Source: Lentzea albida (GTDB lineage Bacteria; Actinomycetota; Actinomycetes; Mycobacteriales; Pseudonocardiaceae). Taken from it: 64,000 bases of DNA. The position numbers and the translations under genes were made by a program. This document shows positions 15,407-23,994 of this stretch, piece by piece. How positions within the stretch are numbered: the first letter of the stretch is position 1; each line of letters starts with the position of its first letter. Location of the stretch: assembly GCF_900111005.1 (NCBI RefSeq), contig NZ_FOFV01000009.1, positions 248,001 through 312,000 of the forward strand. Reading direction: 5' to 3'. The notes under the pieces were generated by a model that saw nothing but the letters and a program-made list of their open reading frames with translations, did no database searches and was not told the DNA's origin.

Positions 15407-17652
15407 GACGGCGGGAGCACGTGGACGGCAGGACCGGACTCGGCCGAGAACCACCGTGGAAACTCTCCGCGCACGACGCACCGCACGACGTCGAGCACGC
15501 CGTCCGCGGCCCGGTAGCGACCGCTTCCGCGGCGCGACGGCTCCGGCGCCGGGCCGAGATCGGTCCGGACTCGCGCGAGCACCTCCCAGCCACGGGCCGT
15601 GGCGATCTCCCGGCGGGTGAGCGCGACCGCGACCGCACCTTCGGCGACGTCCTCCTCCCCGAGGCCGAGCGAGCGTGCCGCGTCCTGCGGCGCGGAAGCG
15701 TTCCACGCCATGACCAGGGCGAGGTCGACGTCGCCGCGCCGCAGGTAGCTACCCGCTGTGTGCAGCGCGGCGAGCCCGGACGTCTCACCGGTGTCGACCA
15801 TCATCGTGGGACCGCGCAGGTTCCTCCGGTTGCTGACCCAGCCGAGAGCGGTGGACGACATTCGTCCGACCAGGCTGTAGGGGCTGATGGGCGCGACTCG
15901 TCCGCGAAGCTCGGCCAGGTAGGCCGCGGCGGCCGCCTTCTCCTCGCCTTCCAGCGTCTCCACGAACCCATCACCCAGGCACAGCACGGTGGACTCGACG
16001 GCCGACGTGCTGAGGCCGTACTGGGCGCCGAACACGCCGGTGCGTTCCTCGACCCCCTCCCAGAGGGGCGCACCGCCGGCCGGACCGGCGAGTCTGCTCG
16101 CCAGCTCGGCGGTGAGCAGCTGGCTCATGTCCAGCGCGGCCGCCACCTTGGGCGTGATCAGCGTGTCCGGGAACGGGGGAAGCGGATAAGGGGACTCGAA
16201 ACGGGTGTCGTCGGCCGGCTCGTCACCTCGGGCCAGCCGGGCCGCGATCTCGTCGTCCGACGGCTTGCCCGGCAGCAACGCGCTCCACCGCACGAGCACC
16301 AGCTCGTCGCCGAGGTCCGGCGGGGCGGACCGCACGTCGCCCACCTGTCCGTGGGGCGAGCGGAGCAGCTGGTACCCGTTGATGCCGCCGAGCCCGCAGG
16401 CGAACACCCCGACGTACGAGGAGTCTTCCTCCGGCAGCGGCACCGGCGCCGAGGGCACCCGCAGAGACAGTGAGCGGGCGTACTCCGGCAGCTCCACGTG
16501 GTTCGGCTGCCGCGGCACCGTCGACCGGTGCAGGCCGGCCGCGGCCTGGATGAGCGAGACGACACCGCAGGCCATGCCGGTGTGACCGAGATACCCCTTG
16601 TTCCCCGTCACCCACGGTTCGCCGCCGGGGTGAGCGGCCGCGATGGACCGCAGCTCCGTCGCGTCTCCCGCCAGCGTCGCCGTCCCGTGCCCGATCACCC
16701 ACGAGACCTCGGCGCCGGTCACGCCGTTGACCGACCTCGCCCGCGTCATCGCGCGGGTCTGTCCATCCTGGCTCGGCGCGAAGATGGCCTTGCTCTTGCC
16801 GTCCGAGGCGGCACCGAACCCGGCGAGCACGGCCAGCACGTCGTCGCCGTCCCGCAGCACGTCGCTCCACCGCTTGAGCACCACCACGCCGGCGCCCTCG
16901 GAGAACACCGTGCCGTCCGCGTCCACGTCGAAGGCACGCAGCTGTCCGGAGCGCGACAGGGTGCCCATTTCGGCGAAGTACACCTGCCGCAGTGGCCCGT
17001 GCGAGCTCACTCCCCCGCAGAACGCGACATCCACCGCGCCGTCCAGCAGGTGCCGGACCCCGAGGTCCACCGAGTACAGGGCGGACGGGCAGATGTTGTT
17101 CGACACGAGCGTTCTCGTGTCCGGCGGGAGCAGTCCGCGGGCAGCACGCGCGACCTGCCTGTGGGGGAAGAACTCGGTGTGTCCACGGCCCACGCAGGCG
17201 TCCGACTCGGCGAACCTGCGCCGGATCGCCTCGTACCGCTGGGCACGCCCGTTCTCCGGCGACCGCGCGGCGGCCTGTGCCGCGAGCGTGTCCGCGGCGA
17301 GCGCCAGGTCCATCTCGTAGCTCGTGTCGGTCGACGCGGAGACGAACAGACCCGTGCGGCCGGCCGGGGCGGACGTGGTGGCGAGGCACTGCCACAGGGC
17401 ATGGCGCAGCCACCCCACCTGGAGATCACCTGACCCGTCGGCCGTGAGGTCCCGCACCTCCCCGTACCTGAGGTCGTAGGGCAGACCGGTTTCGCTGTGC
17501 TTCAGCGTGGAGGCCAACCCGGTCCCGCCGAAGCGGTCGGAACGGCCGAACACGATCGGGCCGTCCTGTGCCCGCCGCCACAGCTCTTCGACGTTCTCGC
17601 AACCCGGCGTCACGACACCGGCCGCGATGAGACAGACCCGGTCGGTGTGCAC
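15403..17652 (-). CDS. Ketosynthase fused to chain-length-factor-like ketosynthase (KS-CLF)
   Basis: 749 residues made of two ketosynthase folds. The first (~1-430) has a complete active site: Cys188 in NNICPSALYSVD, His322 in GHGTATLAGD, Lys352 and His357 in NKGYLGHTGMA. The second (~445-749) is KS-like, but at the position of the nucleophile (usual DTACSS) it reads DTGETSG, so Cys is Glu623, and both catalytic His motifs are missing. That is the pattern of a chain length factor. A KS-CLF pair in one chain is known from PUFA-type synthases. Start is GTG 17652, three bases after the AT-ACP stop. It catalyses repeated condensations of malonyl units. The N terminus is otherwise a standard thiolase fold. 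Confidence 0.88.
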   Translation of the reverse strand: MHTDRVCLIAAGVVTPGCENVEELWRRAQDGPIVFGRSDRFGGTGLASTLKHSETGLPYDLRYGEVRDLTADGSGDLQVGWLRHALWQCLATTSAPAGRTGLFVSASTDTSYEMDLALAADTLAAQAAARSPENGRAQRYEAIRRRFAESDACVGRGHTEFFPHRQVARAARGLLPPDTRTLVSNNICPSALYSVDLGVRHLLDGAVDVAFCGGVSSHGPLRQVYFAEMGTLSRSGQLRAFDVDADGTVFSEGAGVVVLKRWSDVLRDGDDVLAVLAGFGAASDGKSKAIFAPSQDGQTRAMTRARSVNGVTGAEVSWVIGHGTATLAGDATELRSIAAAHPGGEPWVTGNKGYLGHTGMACGVVSLIQAAAGLHRSTVPRQPNHVELPEYARSLSLRVPSAPVPLPEEDSSYVGVFACGLGGINGYQLLRSPHGQVGDVRSAPPDLGDELVLVRWSALLPGKPSDDEIAARLARGDEPADDTRFESPYPLPPFPDTLITPKVAAALDMSQLLTAELASRLAGPAGGAPLWEGVEERTGVFGAQYGLSTSAVESTVLCLGDGFVETLEGEEKAAAAAYLAELRGRVAPISPYSLVGRMSSTALGWVSNRRNLRGPTMMVDTGETSGLAALHTAGSYLRRGDVDLALVMAWNASAPQDAARSLGLGEEDVAEGAVAVALTRREIATARGWEVLARVRTDLGPAPEPSRRGSGRYRAADGVLDVVRCVVRGEFPRWFSAESGPAVHVLPPS

Positions 17653-17655
17653 GGT

Positions 17656-18879
17656 TCAGGCCTGTCCCGCCGCGCCCGCGTCCCTGACCATCCCGGCGAC
17701 CGAGCGGACGGTGATCGTCGCGGGCGACTCGGCACGGGCGAGGTCGACCGACCACCGCTCGGCCGCCTTCACCAGCACCAGGCGGTGCTGCAGGGAGTCG
17801 AGCCCGAACTCCGCCTCGAGGTCCACGTCCGGAGTCACCATCTCCGCCGGGATCTGCAGCGCGGCGGCGTAGTCCTCGCGCAGGTGGCCGATCATGTCGT
17901 CGTTCGAGTCGGTCATGGCGTGCTCCTCGTGACTGGTGAGGTGGGCGGTGATCTGACGGATCTCGGCTTCGGCCGACCGTTTTCTGAACGGCGCGGACAC
18001 GCGCACCCGGTCACCGAGCGTCGCGGTGACCAGCCGTGTCGACGTGTCCTTCACACCGCATTCGACGAACTCGCCGACCCCGGCCGACCGCAACTCGGCG
18101 ACGGCGCCGCGAAAGTCCAGTGGCCGCACCATCTGGAGGGCGGCGAGCAGGACCAGATCGTCCTCCGGCTCGAGAGCCCTGGCGAGCACCGGGGACCAGA
18201 CCGCGGTGCGCAGCGGCGCGGCCTGGACGCCTCGCACGGACTGGAGGTAGCGCTCGAACGCGGGCTCGAGAGCGGGGTGGTGCTGGGCGTATGGCCCCGC
18301 GCGCAACGGAGTCACGGTGACGCCTCGGGCGCCGGCGAGGTCTCCGAGTCGCATCATCTGGTCAGCGGGACCGGACAGAACCACCTGTGCGGGACTGTTC
18401 ACCGCCGCGACTGAAACGCCTTCCGCCTGTTCGGCGAACGCCCTTCCCTCCTGTGGCGACAGCATGAACGCCGCAGTCGCGGCATCGTCATCCGCGTGGG
18501 CCGCGAGCGCGACGGCGCGTTCGCACAGCAGGAACGCACCGTCCTCGACGGTAAGGCCGTTCGCGGCCACCAATGCGGTGATCTCGCCGAGGCTGTGCCC
18601 GAGCAGAACGTCCGGGCGAACCCCGAACTCGTCCAGGAGGACTCGGTAGCAGGCCAGTTGCGCGTGGTAGGTCTGCAGTTCGAGCAGCGGGCTCCACGAG
18701 CTGAGATCGGGTCCGGTCAAGACGGACGGCCAGCCGTAGCCCGACGTGACGGCGTCGATCCGCCTCGCGATCCCGGCGGCGATGCCACGGCCGGCCGGGC
18801 AGTAGGCGAACGGATCGGCGAAAACGGCTCCCGCACCGGAGAAGCAGAAAGCTGTCCGCCAGCCTGCGGAGGTGGGCAT
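17656..18879 (-). CDS. Acyltransferase-acyl carrier protein (AT-ACP) of an iterative PKS
   Basis: 407 residues. The AT domain (~5-290) has its nucleophile Ser96 in GHSLGE, an Arg near 121 and a His200 in YAQHHP, at the site where malonyl-type enzymes usually read HAFH. The oxyanion motif normally written GQGxQ reads GAGAV. The ACP (~322-407) has the phosphopantetheine Ser362 in FGLDSLQ. Start ATG 18879 has GGAGGAGGAAG directly upstream. It leads the PKS operon: AT-ACP, KS-CLF, KR-DH, P450, with junctions of +3, -4 and -1 bases. It should load extender units and carry the growing chain. Malonyl specificity is assumed, not shown. Confidence 0.87.
   Translation of the reverse strand: MPTSAGWRTAFCFSGAGAVFADPFAYCPAGRGIAAGIARRIDAVTSGYGWPSVLTGPDLSSWSPLLELQTYHAQLACYRVLLDEFGVRPDVLLGHSLGEITALVAANGLTVEDGAFLLCERAVALAAHADDDAATAAFMLSPQEGRAFAEQAEGVSVAAVNSPAQVVLSGPADQMMRLGDLAGARGVTVTPLRAGPYAQHHPALEPAFERYLQSVRGVQAAPLRTAVWSPVLARALEPEDDLVLLAALQMVRPLDFRGAVAELRSAGVGEFVECGVKDTSTRLVTATLGDRVRVSAPFRKRSAEAEIRQITAHLTSHEEHAMTDSNDDMIGHLREDYAAALQIPAEMVTPDVDLEAEFGLDSLQHRLVLVKAAERWSVDLARAESPATITVRSVAGMVRDAGAAGQA
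17914..17928 (-). promoter_or_regulatory. Internal ribosome-binding site and start that could make a free ACP
   Basis: Inside the AT-ACP gene, exactly at the domain boundary, GAGGAG lies six bases before an in-frame ATG at 17916. Starting there gives an 86-residue stand-alone ACP with Ser41 as the carrier serine. This would supply extra ACP relative to the AT-ACP fusion, or it may be an accidental match. Confidence 0.45.
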
Positions 18880-19189
18880 CTTCCTCCTCCGGTCGGATGC
18901 CGGGACAGCCGGTACTCGGTCGTGCACCGGCATGGTACGAACACGCTCACACCGCAACCAAGGCACTGTCTCGTACGTTGGGACCACTGCGCATGGAACC
19001 CGCGACTGTCATCACCCCTTGTCCTCGTTGGAGGCTGTTGCACGACGCTTGGACCCCTCGCGGGCGCCGTGAGCGCGCTCGGGTGTCCGAGCATGAAGGA
19101 GGCCTCCTCGAACAGGCGGCCGATCTCGTCGTCGTGCATGGATGTCACGACGATCTGGCTCTTCAGCCAGCCGGCACCGGATGCAGCTC
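18880..19189. other. Spacer between PKS operon and SDR remnant, possible gene debris
   Basis: No complete gene. It should contain the leader of the AT-ACP gene. On the minus strand a coding-looking stretch around 19040-19150 contains MHDDEIGRLFEEASFMLGH, without a clear start or end. Together with the neighbouring SDR fragment it may be decayed sequence. Confidence 0.4.
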
Positions 19190-19407
19190 CTACCCGACCA
19201 CAGGACCGAGGCCGAGCGGTTCTCGGAGACCGGTCGTCTCGCCGCAATGCGATCCGTGCATCAGGTCGAGCATTTCGTCGCGGGCTTGCCGCAGTGACCC
19301 GGGCTCCCCGCCGGTGATGACGACCGCCGCTCCGGCGCGGCACATCTCCTCCGCGAAGACGCGACCGAACCCTGCGGCTCCACCCGTGACCGGAACCCTC
19401 TGCTCAT
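19190..19407 (-). pseudogene. Broken short-chain dehydrogenase (SDR) gene
   Basis: The ATG at 19407 overlaps the ligase stop as ATGA, the junction style of a real operon gene, but its own frame gives no recognisable protein. One frame over, immediately after the start, the sequence encodes an SDR N terminus: VPVTGGAAGFGRVFAEEM followed by AGAAVVITG (the glycine-rich NAD(P) motif and second strand). Removing one base in the AGAGGG stretch would join the start to this frame. Homology fades after about 50 residues and a TAG ends it at 19190. The gene therefore appears frameshifted and truncated, or the window has a sequencing error. An intact version would have been a pathway ketoreductase. Confidence 0.6.
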
Positions 19408-20939
19408 CGCGTTCCTCCGGCGCCGACGTCGTTCAACTGGTGCACCAGCGCTTTGCCCATGGCGGAACGCGGAATCCGGTCGACCGCGGTGATCGACCGG
19501 ATCTTCTTGTAGGGCGCGACCCGGCACGCCACGAAGTCGGTCACCTCGGACAACGCCACCGGCCCGCTCAGCACGACGTATGCGACCGGGATCTCGCCCG
19601 CGACCTCGTCCGGCGCTCCGGTCACGACGGCGTCGGCGACGTCGGGATGGCTGAGCAGCACGGATTCCAGCTCAGCGGGCGCGATCTGGTGGCCCTTGTA
19701 CTTGATGAGCTGTTTGATCCGGCCGACGATCGTGACGTGTCCGTCCCGCTCGCGCCGGGCGATGTCACCCGTGTGCAGCCAGCGCTCGTCGTCGGCGAGG
19801 CCGTGCACGGTGCCGTCCTCGCCCAGGAAGCCCGGCGACACCTGCGGGCCGCGAACCCAGATCTCCCCGGTCTCCCCGTCCAGTCCGGTCGCCGGGTCCA
19901 CGAGCCGGATCTCGGTGTCGGGCAACGCCTTGCCGATCGAGGTCGGCACCGCAGGGATGCCGTCGGGCGGGGCGAAGGTGCACCCGGCTTCCGTCATGCC
20001 GTAGCCCTGCACCACCGGCACACCGAGCAGGCGGGCACAGCTCTGGGCGACGTTCGCGGGGAGCGGGGCGCCACCTGAGTAGACCAGGCGCAGGCTGCTC
20101 GTGTCGCGGCCACCGGTGCCGCCGCGGCGGGCGAGCTCCGCGAGGATGCTCGGCACCAGGTACGCGACGGTGATCTTCTGCGTTTCGATGACCTCCACCA
20201 GGTCGTCGATGTCGAAGGGAGTGCGGACCGTGACAAGTGTGCCGCCCGCGCGAAGCGTGGGGTTCATCGCCATCTGCATGCCGTAGATGTGCCGGAACGG
20301 TGTCGTGGCGAGCACGACGTCGTCGGCGGCGAGCCGGTGCACCGCGCCGATCTGGTCCAGGTTGGACACCAGGTTGCGGTGCGTGAGCACGATCTGCTTC
20401 GGGAGCCCGAGGGACCCGCTCGAGGTGGCGAGCAGCGCCGGCCGTTCGCCTCCGACGGCCGGGCCCGCGTCGACGACCGATACGTCGAGCCACTGGTGCC
20501 AGCCGATCGTCCTGCCGTCAGACGACGACTCGTCGAGCACGACCACGGTGCGCAACGACGCGGCCGACGGGAGAGCGGACAGCTGCCGCCACGACTTCGA
20601 CGAGGCGACCACATGGGCGACACGGCACTGTTCCAGCACTGGCTGCCACTCGTCCGGGGTGCCGAGCGGTTCGAGAGGGAGCACGACGCCACCTGCGAGC
20701 AGGGTGCCGTGGTAGGCCACGACGAACTCGGCCGTGTTGTCGCACACAAGTGCAACAACCTCGTCCGGACGATGGAGCCGTGGACGCAGTGCGGCGGCGA
20801 ACCGTTCAGCAGCTCGTTTCAGCTCCGGGTACCGATACGAGCGTCCGCCGCTGTGCTCGATGAGCGCTGTGCGCTGGGACGTGGCGTCCTGCCAGACCGA
20901 CTCGGCGAGGTTCCTCGTCCAGTGCCCGTATGTCGTCAT
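19404..20939 (-). CDS. 4-coumarate:CoA ligase-like AMP-dependent acyl ligase
   Basis: 511 residues of the ANL superfamily. Visible cores are a P-loop-like TSSGSLGLPKQIVLTHRN (A3), PFRHIYGMQ (A4), a YSGGAPLP/QGYGMTEAG region (A5), the WLHTGDIA Asp (A7), GRIKQLIKYKGHQIAPAELE (A8) and the C-terminal catalytic Lys in PRSAMGKALV (A10). The HIYG and GRIKQLIKYKGHQ motifs are typical of 4-coumarate:CoA ligases and related medium-chain ligases. It would form an aryl-AMP and then a CoA or ACP thioester. Start ATG 20939 has GGAGAAGG upstream. It is divergent from the ammonia-lyase gene, which fits activation of the cinnamate-type product of that lyase. Confidence 0.87.
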   Translation of the reverse strand: MTTYGHWTRNLAESVWQDATSQRTALIEHSGGRSYRYPELKRAAERFAAALRPRLHRPDEVVALVCDNTAEFVVAYHGTLLAGGVVLPLEPLGTPDEWQPVLEQCRVAHVVASSKSWRQLSALPSAASLRTVVVLDESSSDGRTIGWHQWLDVSVVDAGPAVGGERPALLATSSGSLGLPKQIVLTHRNLVSNLDQIGAVHRLAADDVVLATTPFRHIYGMQMAMNPTLRAGGTLVTVRTPFDIDDLVEVIETQKITVAYLVPSILAELARRGGTGGRDTSSLRLVYSGGAPLPANVAQSCARLLGVPVVQGYGMTEAGCTFAPPDGIPAVPTSIGKALPDTEIRLVDPATGLDGETGEIWVRGPQVSPGFLGEDGTVHGLADDERWLHTGDIARRERDGHVTIVGRIKQLIKYKGHQIAPAELESVLLSHPDVADAVVTGAPDEVAGEIPVAYVVLSGPVALSEVTDFVACRVAPYKKIRSITAVDRIPRSAMGKALVHQLNDVGAGGTR

Positions 20940-21593
20940 ACCTTCTCCTGCCGCTCGCACACGGGCGCATCGAGGAACCCCCCGCCGCTCCGGGACGCGG
21001 CCCAGTCCATGCCCGGCTTCGTCACTTGACGGCTACATCAGGCGCCCACTGCGGGCAGCGTGCCCGGACCGCGCTCCGGAGCGGCAGGACGGTGACGACA
21101 CTAGAGGCAGGACGAGCAGAACACCCCTGTGGACTTCCGCAGTTGTCGCTCGTCCGGCCGCGGATGCCGCGCAGGCTCGTGCCCGTGGATCGCGATCCGG
21201 GCGGTGGACGCGTTCGCGATCTGGCCGGTGCTCGGTGCCGGCGTCGTGACACGACCACCTGGACACGAGCGCCCGAGAGTCGGTTGTGGACAGTCGCGGC
21301 ACCGTTCCCGCTTGACCGATGGCGTTGCTGTGCCCGACACCTGTCGAACCGCTGCGCGAGCGACGTCCCAGCTCGTGGAACGATGGGCAGACAGCGCGCG
21401 GCTGCCGACACACAATCGGCCGGTGGACATCGAAAGCACAACACCTACCTCCGTCAGGTGGATCACGTCGTTCGCGCCGTGGTCACCGACCGGTTTGGGA
21501 GGCGAGTGGAAGCACCGGGTGGTGCGCGGCCCCGGTCTCACGCCGGTCACCTGGTGACTTCGTCTCAACCCACCATCACCCACTGGAGCTCGC
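20940..21593. promoter_or_regulatory. Long divergent intergenic region between ligase and ammonia-lyase genes
   Basis: 654 bases with no gene I can support; open frames here lack domains and start sites. It must hold divergent promoters for the ligase operon (leftward) and the ammonia-lyase/methyltransferase operon (rightward). TTGAC hexamers occur at ~21026 and ~21312, but I cannot pair them confidently with -10 boxes. The length leaves room for regulator sites. Confidence 0.5.
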
Positions 21594-23168
21594 ATGTCGA
21601 CGGTTCACGACATCGTCACCCACGACGTCACCCTGCCGGGCCGGATCGACGCGGTGATGCTGGAGCGGGCGAGCGGGGTGCTCGACGTCGGGTTGTCCGA
21701 GTCCGGCCGCGGTGAGCTCGAACGCTGCCGCCGGTTCGTCGACTCGGTCGTCGCCGACGGCCACGAGGTGTACGGCGCCACCACGGGGTTCGGTCCGCTG
21801 GTGACCTACGCCGGCCGGGACACCGCGGCCGGGCAGTGCGACAACACTCTGCAGCACCTCACCGCAGGACAGGGCGCCGACCTGCCGATACCCGTGGTGC
21901 GGGCGACGGTCCTGGCTCGCCTGGCGTCGCTGACCAAGGCCAGGTCCGGTGTCACACCCTCCGTTGTGGACGGTCTGACCGCGATGCTGCGCACGACGTT
22001 CACCCCGGCGGTGCCGACCTACGGGTCGGTCGGAGCCAGCGGTGACCTCGTCCCGCTGGCCTACGTCGCACAGGCACTGCGTGGCACCGGTCACGCCTAT
22101 GTGGACGGTGCGCGGCTGCCCGCGGCCGAGGCGTTGCGGGCGGCCGGACTCACGCCGCTGGAGCTCGACGGGCGCGACGCGCTCGCCCTGGTCAACGGCA
22201 CCTCGCTGACCGCTGCCACCGCGGGTCTCGCGTGGCGGTCGATCGGCCGTTCGCTGCACACCGCCGCCGCGTTGAGCGCGCTGCTGGCGGACGTGCTCGG
22301 CAGCACCACCGCGTTCCTCGACCACCGGCTGCTCGCCGCGTTCGGCCACGCCGCCGCCGGTGAGGTCGGCGCACGCATGACCGCGATGCTCGACGGAACC
22401 CGACCGACCGGCCTGCGGCCGCTGCAGGAGCCGTACAGCGTCCGGTGCACCCCGCAGCTCCTCGGCGCCGCGACGTCGGCGCACCGGTATGCGGGCGGGG
22501 TGGTGCACGACGACCTGAACGGGGTCAGCGACAACCCGCTGTTCTTCGTCGACGACGAGGCCGTCGCGCACGGCGGCAACTTCTTCGGCCAGCCCTGCTC
22601 GTTCGTGAGTGACCTGCTCACCACGGTCGCGGTGCAGGTCGGCAACCTCACCGAGCGGCAGCTGGATCTGCTCGTCGACCCCAACCGGAACACCGGACTT
22701 CCGCCGATGCTGTCACCGTGTCCTGGTGTGCACCACGGGGTCCAGGGCGTGCAGCTGGCGTCGACGGCGATCGTGGCGGCGATGCGCCGGCAGGCGGTGC
22801 CCGCGAGCGTGCAGAGCCTCCCGACGAACCTGCACAACCAGGACATCGTCCCGTTCGGCACGCAGGCGGCGCAGAACGCGTGGGAGACCGCGCGGTTGCT
22901 GCGGCACCTGCAGGGCGGTCTGGCGGTCGCGCTGCGGCAGGCGGTGCACCTGCGCGCCGACCGGCCGACCGCGCCGTTCTGCGCCGGCCTCGCCGACCGG
23001 CTGGCCGAGGTGGTCCCGCCGATCGAGCAGGACCGGCCGCTGGACGCCGACGTGCGCCTGGCGGCCGGCGTCGTGGACGCCTACGTCGCCGGTGCCGGGA
23101 TGGCCGAGCCCGGTGACCCCGGTGGTTCCGGGGACGTCACGACCGCAGCGTGGAACCAAGGCCTCTGA
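21594..23168 (+). CDS. MIO-type aromatic amino acid ammonia-lyase, predicted tyrosine-specific
   Basis: 524 residues, the normal length for bacterial HAL/PAL/TAL enzymes. The cofactor-forming Ala148-Ser149-Gly150 lies in GSVGASGDLVPLAYV, the catalytic Tyr60 in YGATTGFG, and the NGTS, LQEPYSVRC and NLHNQDIVP blocks are present. The selectivity pair, at the place where HAL has Ser-His, reads His88-Leu89 (TLQHLTAGQG). This equals His89-Leu90 of Rhodobacter TAL and predicts L-tyrosine as substrate, giving p-coumarate, or caffeate from L-DOPA. Tyrosine 2,3-aminomutases share the fold and this pair, so a beta-tyrosine product is an alternative. The adjacent 4CL-like ligase and CCoAOMT-like methyltransferase favour the lyase. 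RBS GGAG is 6-9 bases upstream. Confidence 0.88.
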   Translation: MSTVHDIVTHDVTLPGRIDAVMLERASGVLDVGLSESGRGELERCRRFVDSVVADGHEVYGATTGFGPLVTYAGRDTAAGQCDNTLQHLTAGQGADLPIPVVRATVLARLASLTKARSGVTPSVVDGLTAMLRTTFTPAVPTYGSVGASGDLVPLAYVAQALRGTGHAYVDGARLPAAEALRAAGLTPLELDGRDALALVNGTSLTAATAGLAWRSIGRSLHTAAALSALLADVLGSTTAFLDHRLLAAFGHAAAGEVGARMTAMLDGTRPTGLRPLQEPYSVRCTPQLLGAATSAHRYAGGVVHDDLNGVSDNPLFFVDDEAVAHGGNFFGQPCSFVSDLLTTVAVQVGNLTERQLDLLVDPNRNTGLPPMLSPCPGVHHGVQGVQLASTAIVAAMRRQAVPASVQSLPTNLHNQDIVPFGTQAAQNAWETARLLRHLQGGLAVALRQAVHLRADRPTAPFCAGLADRLAEVVPPIEQDRPLDADVRLAAGVVDAYVAGAGMAEPGDPGGSGDVTTAAWNQGL

Positions 23169-23196
23169 GCCGCCGCACCGATCGAGGAGGTCTGGC

Positions 23197-23895
23197 ATGA
23201 GCGTGACCCTGAACGGCGCCACCCAGGTGGACAAGCGGATCCGGTTGACGCCCGAGATCCTCGACTACGTCCTCACCTGCACCGAGCAACCGGTGCCGGT
23301 GCAGCAGTGGCTGATCGACGCCACGACCGCGCTCGGGCAGGTAGCCGAGATGCAGGTCGCCCATGAGCAGGCGGTGCTGTTCACCCTGCTCGCGGCTGCG
23401 AGCAAAGCACACCGGATCGTCGAGGTCGGCACGTTCACCGGCTACTCCGCGCTCGCATTCGCCAGAGGCATGCCCGCCGAGGGCGTCATCGACACCTACG
23501 ACATCACCGACAAGTGGTCGTCGACCGCGCGGCGGGCCTGGCAGGAGGCCGGGTTCGCCGACCGCATCCGCCAGCACATCGGTCCGGCGGCGGACCTGCT
23601 CGACCAGCTGCCTCCTGAGCCGGCCGTGGGCCTCGTGTTCATCGACGCGGACAAGGTGAGCTACATCAGGTACTGGGAGCAACTGGTGCCCCGGGTCGTC
23701 GACAACGGACTGATCATCGCCGACAACGTGCTGTACGCCGGTGAGGCGACCAGCGTCCACGCCGAGGGCAACGCCGCTGCCATCCGCACGTTCAACGAGC
23801 ACGTGCGGGCCGACGACCGGGTGCAGGCGGTCATGCTGCCGCTGGCCGACGGGCTGACCATCGCGCGCAAACTACCCGCCGGGTACCGGCGATGA
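23197..23895 (+). CDS. Caffeoyl-CoA-type catechol O-methyltransferase
   Basis: 232 residues, the size of class I, Mg2+-dependent caffeoyl-CoA O-methyltransferases. The SAM motif I is EVGTFTGYSALAFA. The metal/substrate residues sit in FIDADKVSYIRYW and IIADNVLYAG (Asp-Asp-Asn set), and an N-terminal helix ends QVAHEQAVLFTLL. The family transfers a methyl group from SAM to the 3-hydroxyl of a catechol. The start has GAGGAGG upstream, 28 bases after the ammonia-lyase stop, so the two genes form an operon. A catechol substrate would need 3-hydroxylation of tyrosine or coumarate, for which the next gene or the P450 are candidates. Confidence 0.9.
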   Translation: MSVTLNGATQVDKRIRLTPEILDYVLTCTEQPVPVQQWLIDATTALGQVAEMQVAHEQAVLFTLLAAASKAHRIVEVGTFTGYSALAFARGMPAEGVIDTYDITDKWSSTARRAWQEAGFADRIRQHIGPAADLLDQLPPEPAVGLVFIDADKVSYIRYWEQLVPRVVDNGLIIADNVLYAGEATSVHAEGNAAAIRTFNEHVRADDRVQAVMLPLADGLTIARKLPAGYRR

Positions 23896-23924
23896 TCTGA
23901 CGAGGACGGTCTGAGCGCGGGCAC

Positions 23925-23963
23925 GGGGTATCGAGCTGACCGAGTCGGCCAGCTCGATCCCGG
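23925..23963. terminator. Bidirectional terminator hairpin
   Basis: A perfect 9-bp stem (23930-23938 with 23950-23958, ATCGAGCTG/CAGCTCGAT), flanked by GGGG and CCC that extend it after one bulged T. It lies in the 99-base gap between convergent stop codons. Confidence 0.7.
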
Positions 23964-23994
23964 TTCCGCCGGGACGGACGGACAGCCGGGACGT

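Noticed and set aside
13025-15706. Longer version of the KR-DH gene starting at 15706
   Set aside because: The extra 100 residues read as Arg-rich shadow of the KS-CLF gene. The ATGA overlap at 15406 gives a natural start with a normal N terminus.
21129-21557. A 142-residue frame in the ligase/lyase intergenic region
   Set aside because: No domain, low-complexity Arg/Cys/Gly content, no ribosome site; more likely a promoter region.
21594-23168. Histidine ammonia-lyase (hutH)
   Set aside because: The selectivity pair is His-Leu rather than Ser-His, and no other hut gene is nearby.
22609-23895. Longer methyltransferase frame starting inside the ammonia-lyase gene
   Set aside because: Upstream residues are an out-of-frame shadow of the lyase. 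ATG 23197 has a GAGGAGG site and yields the normal family length.
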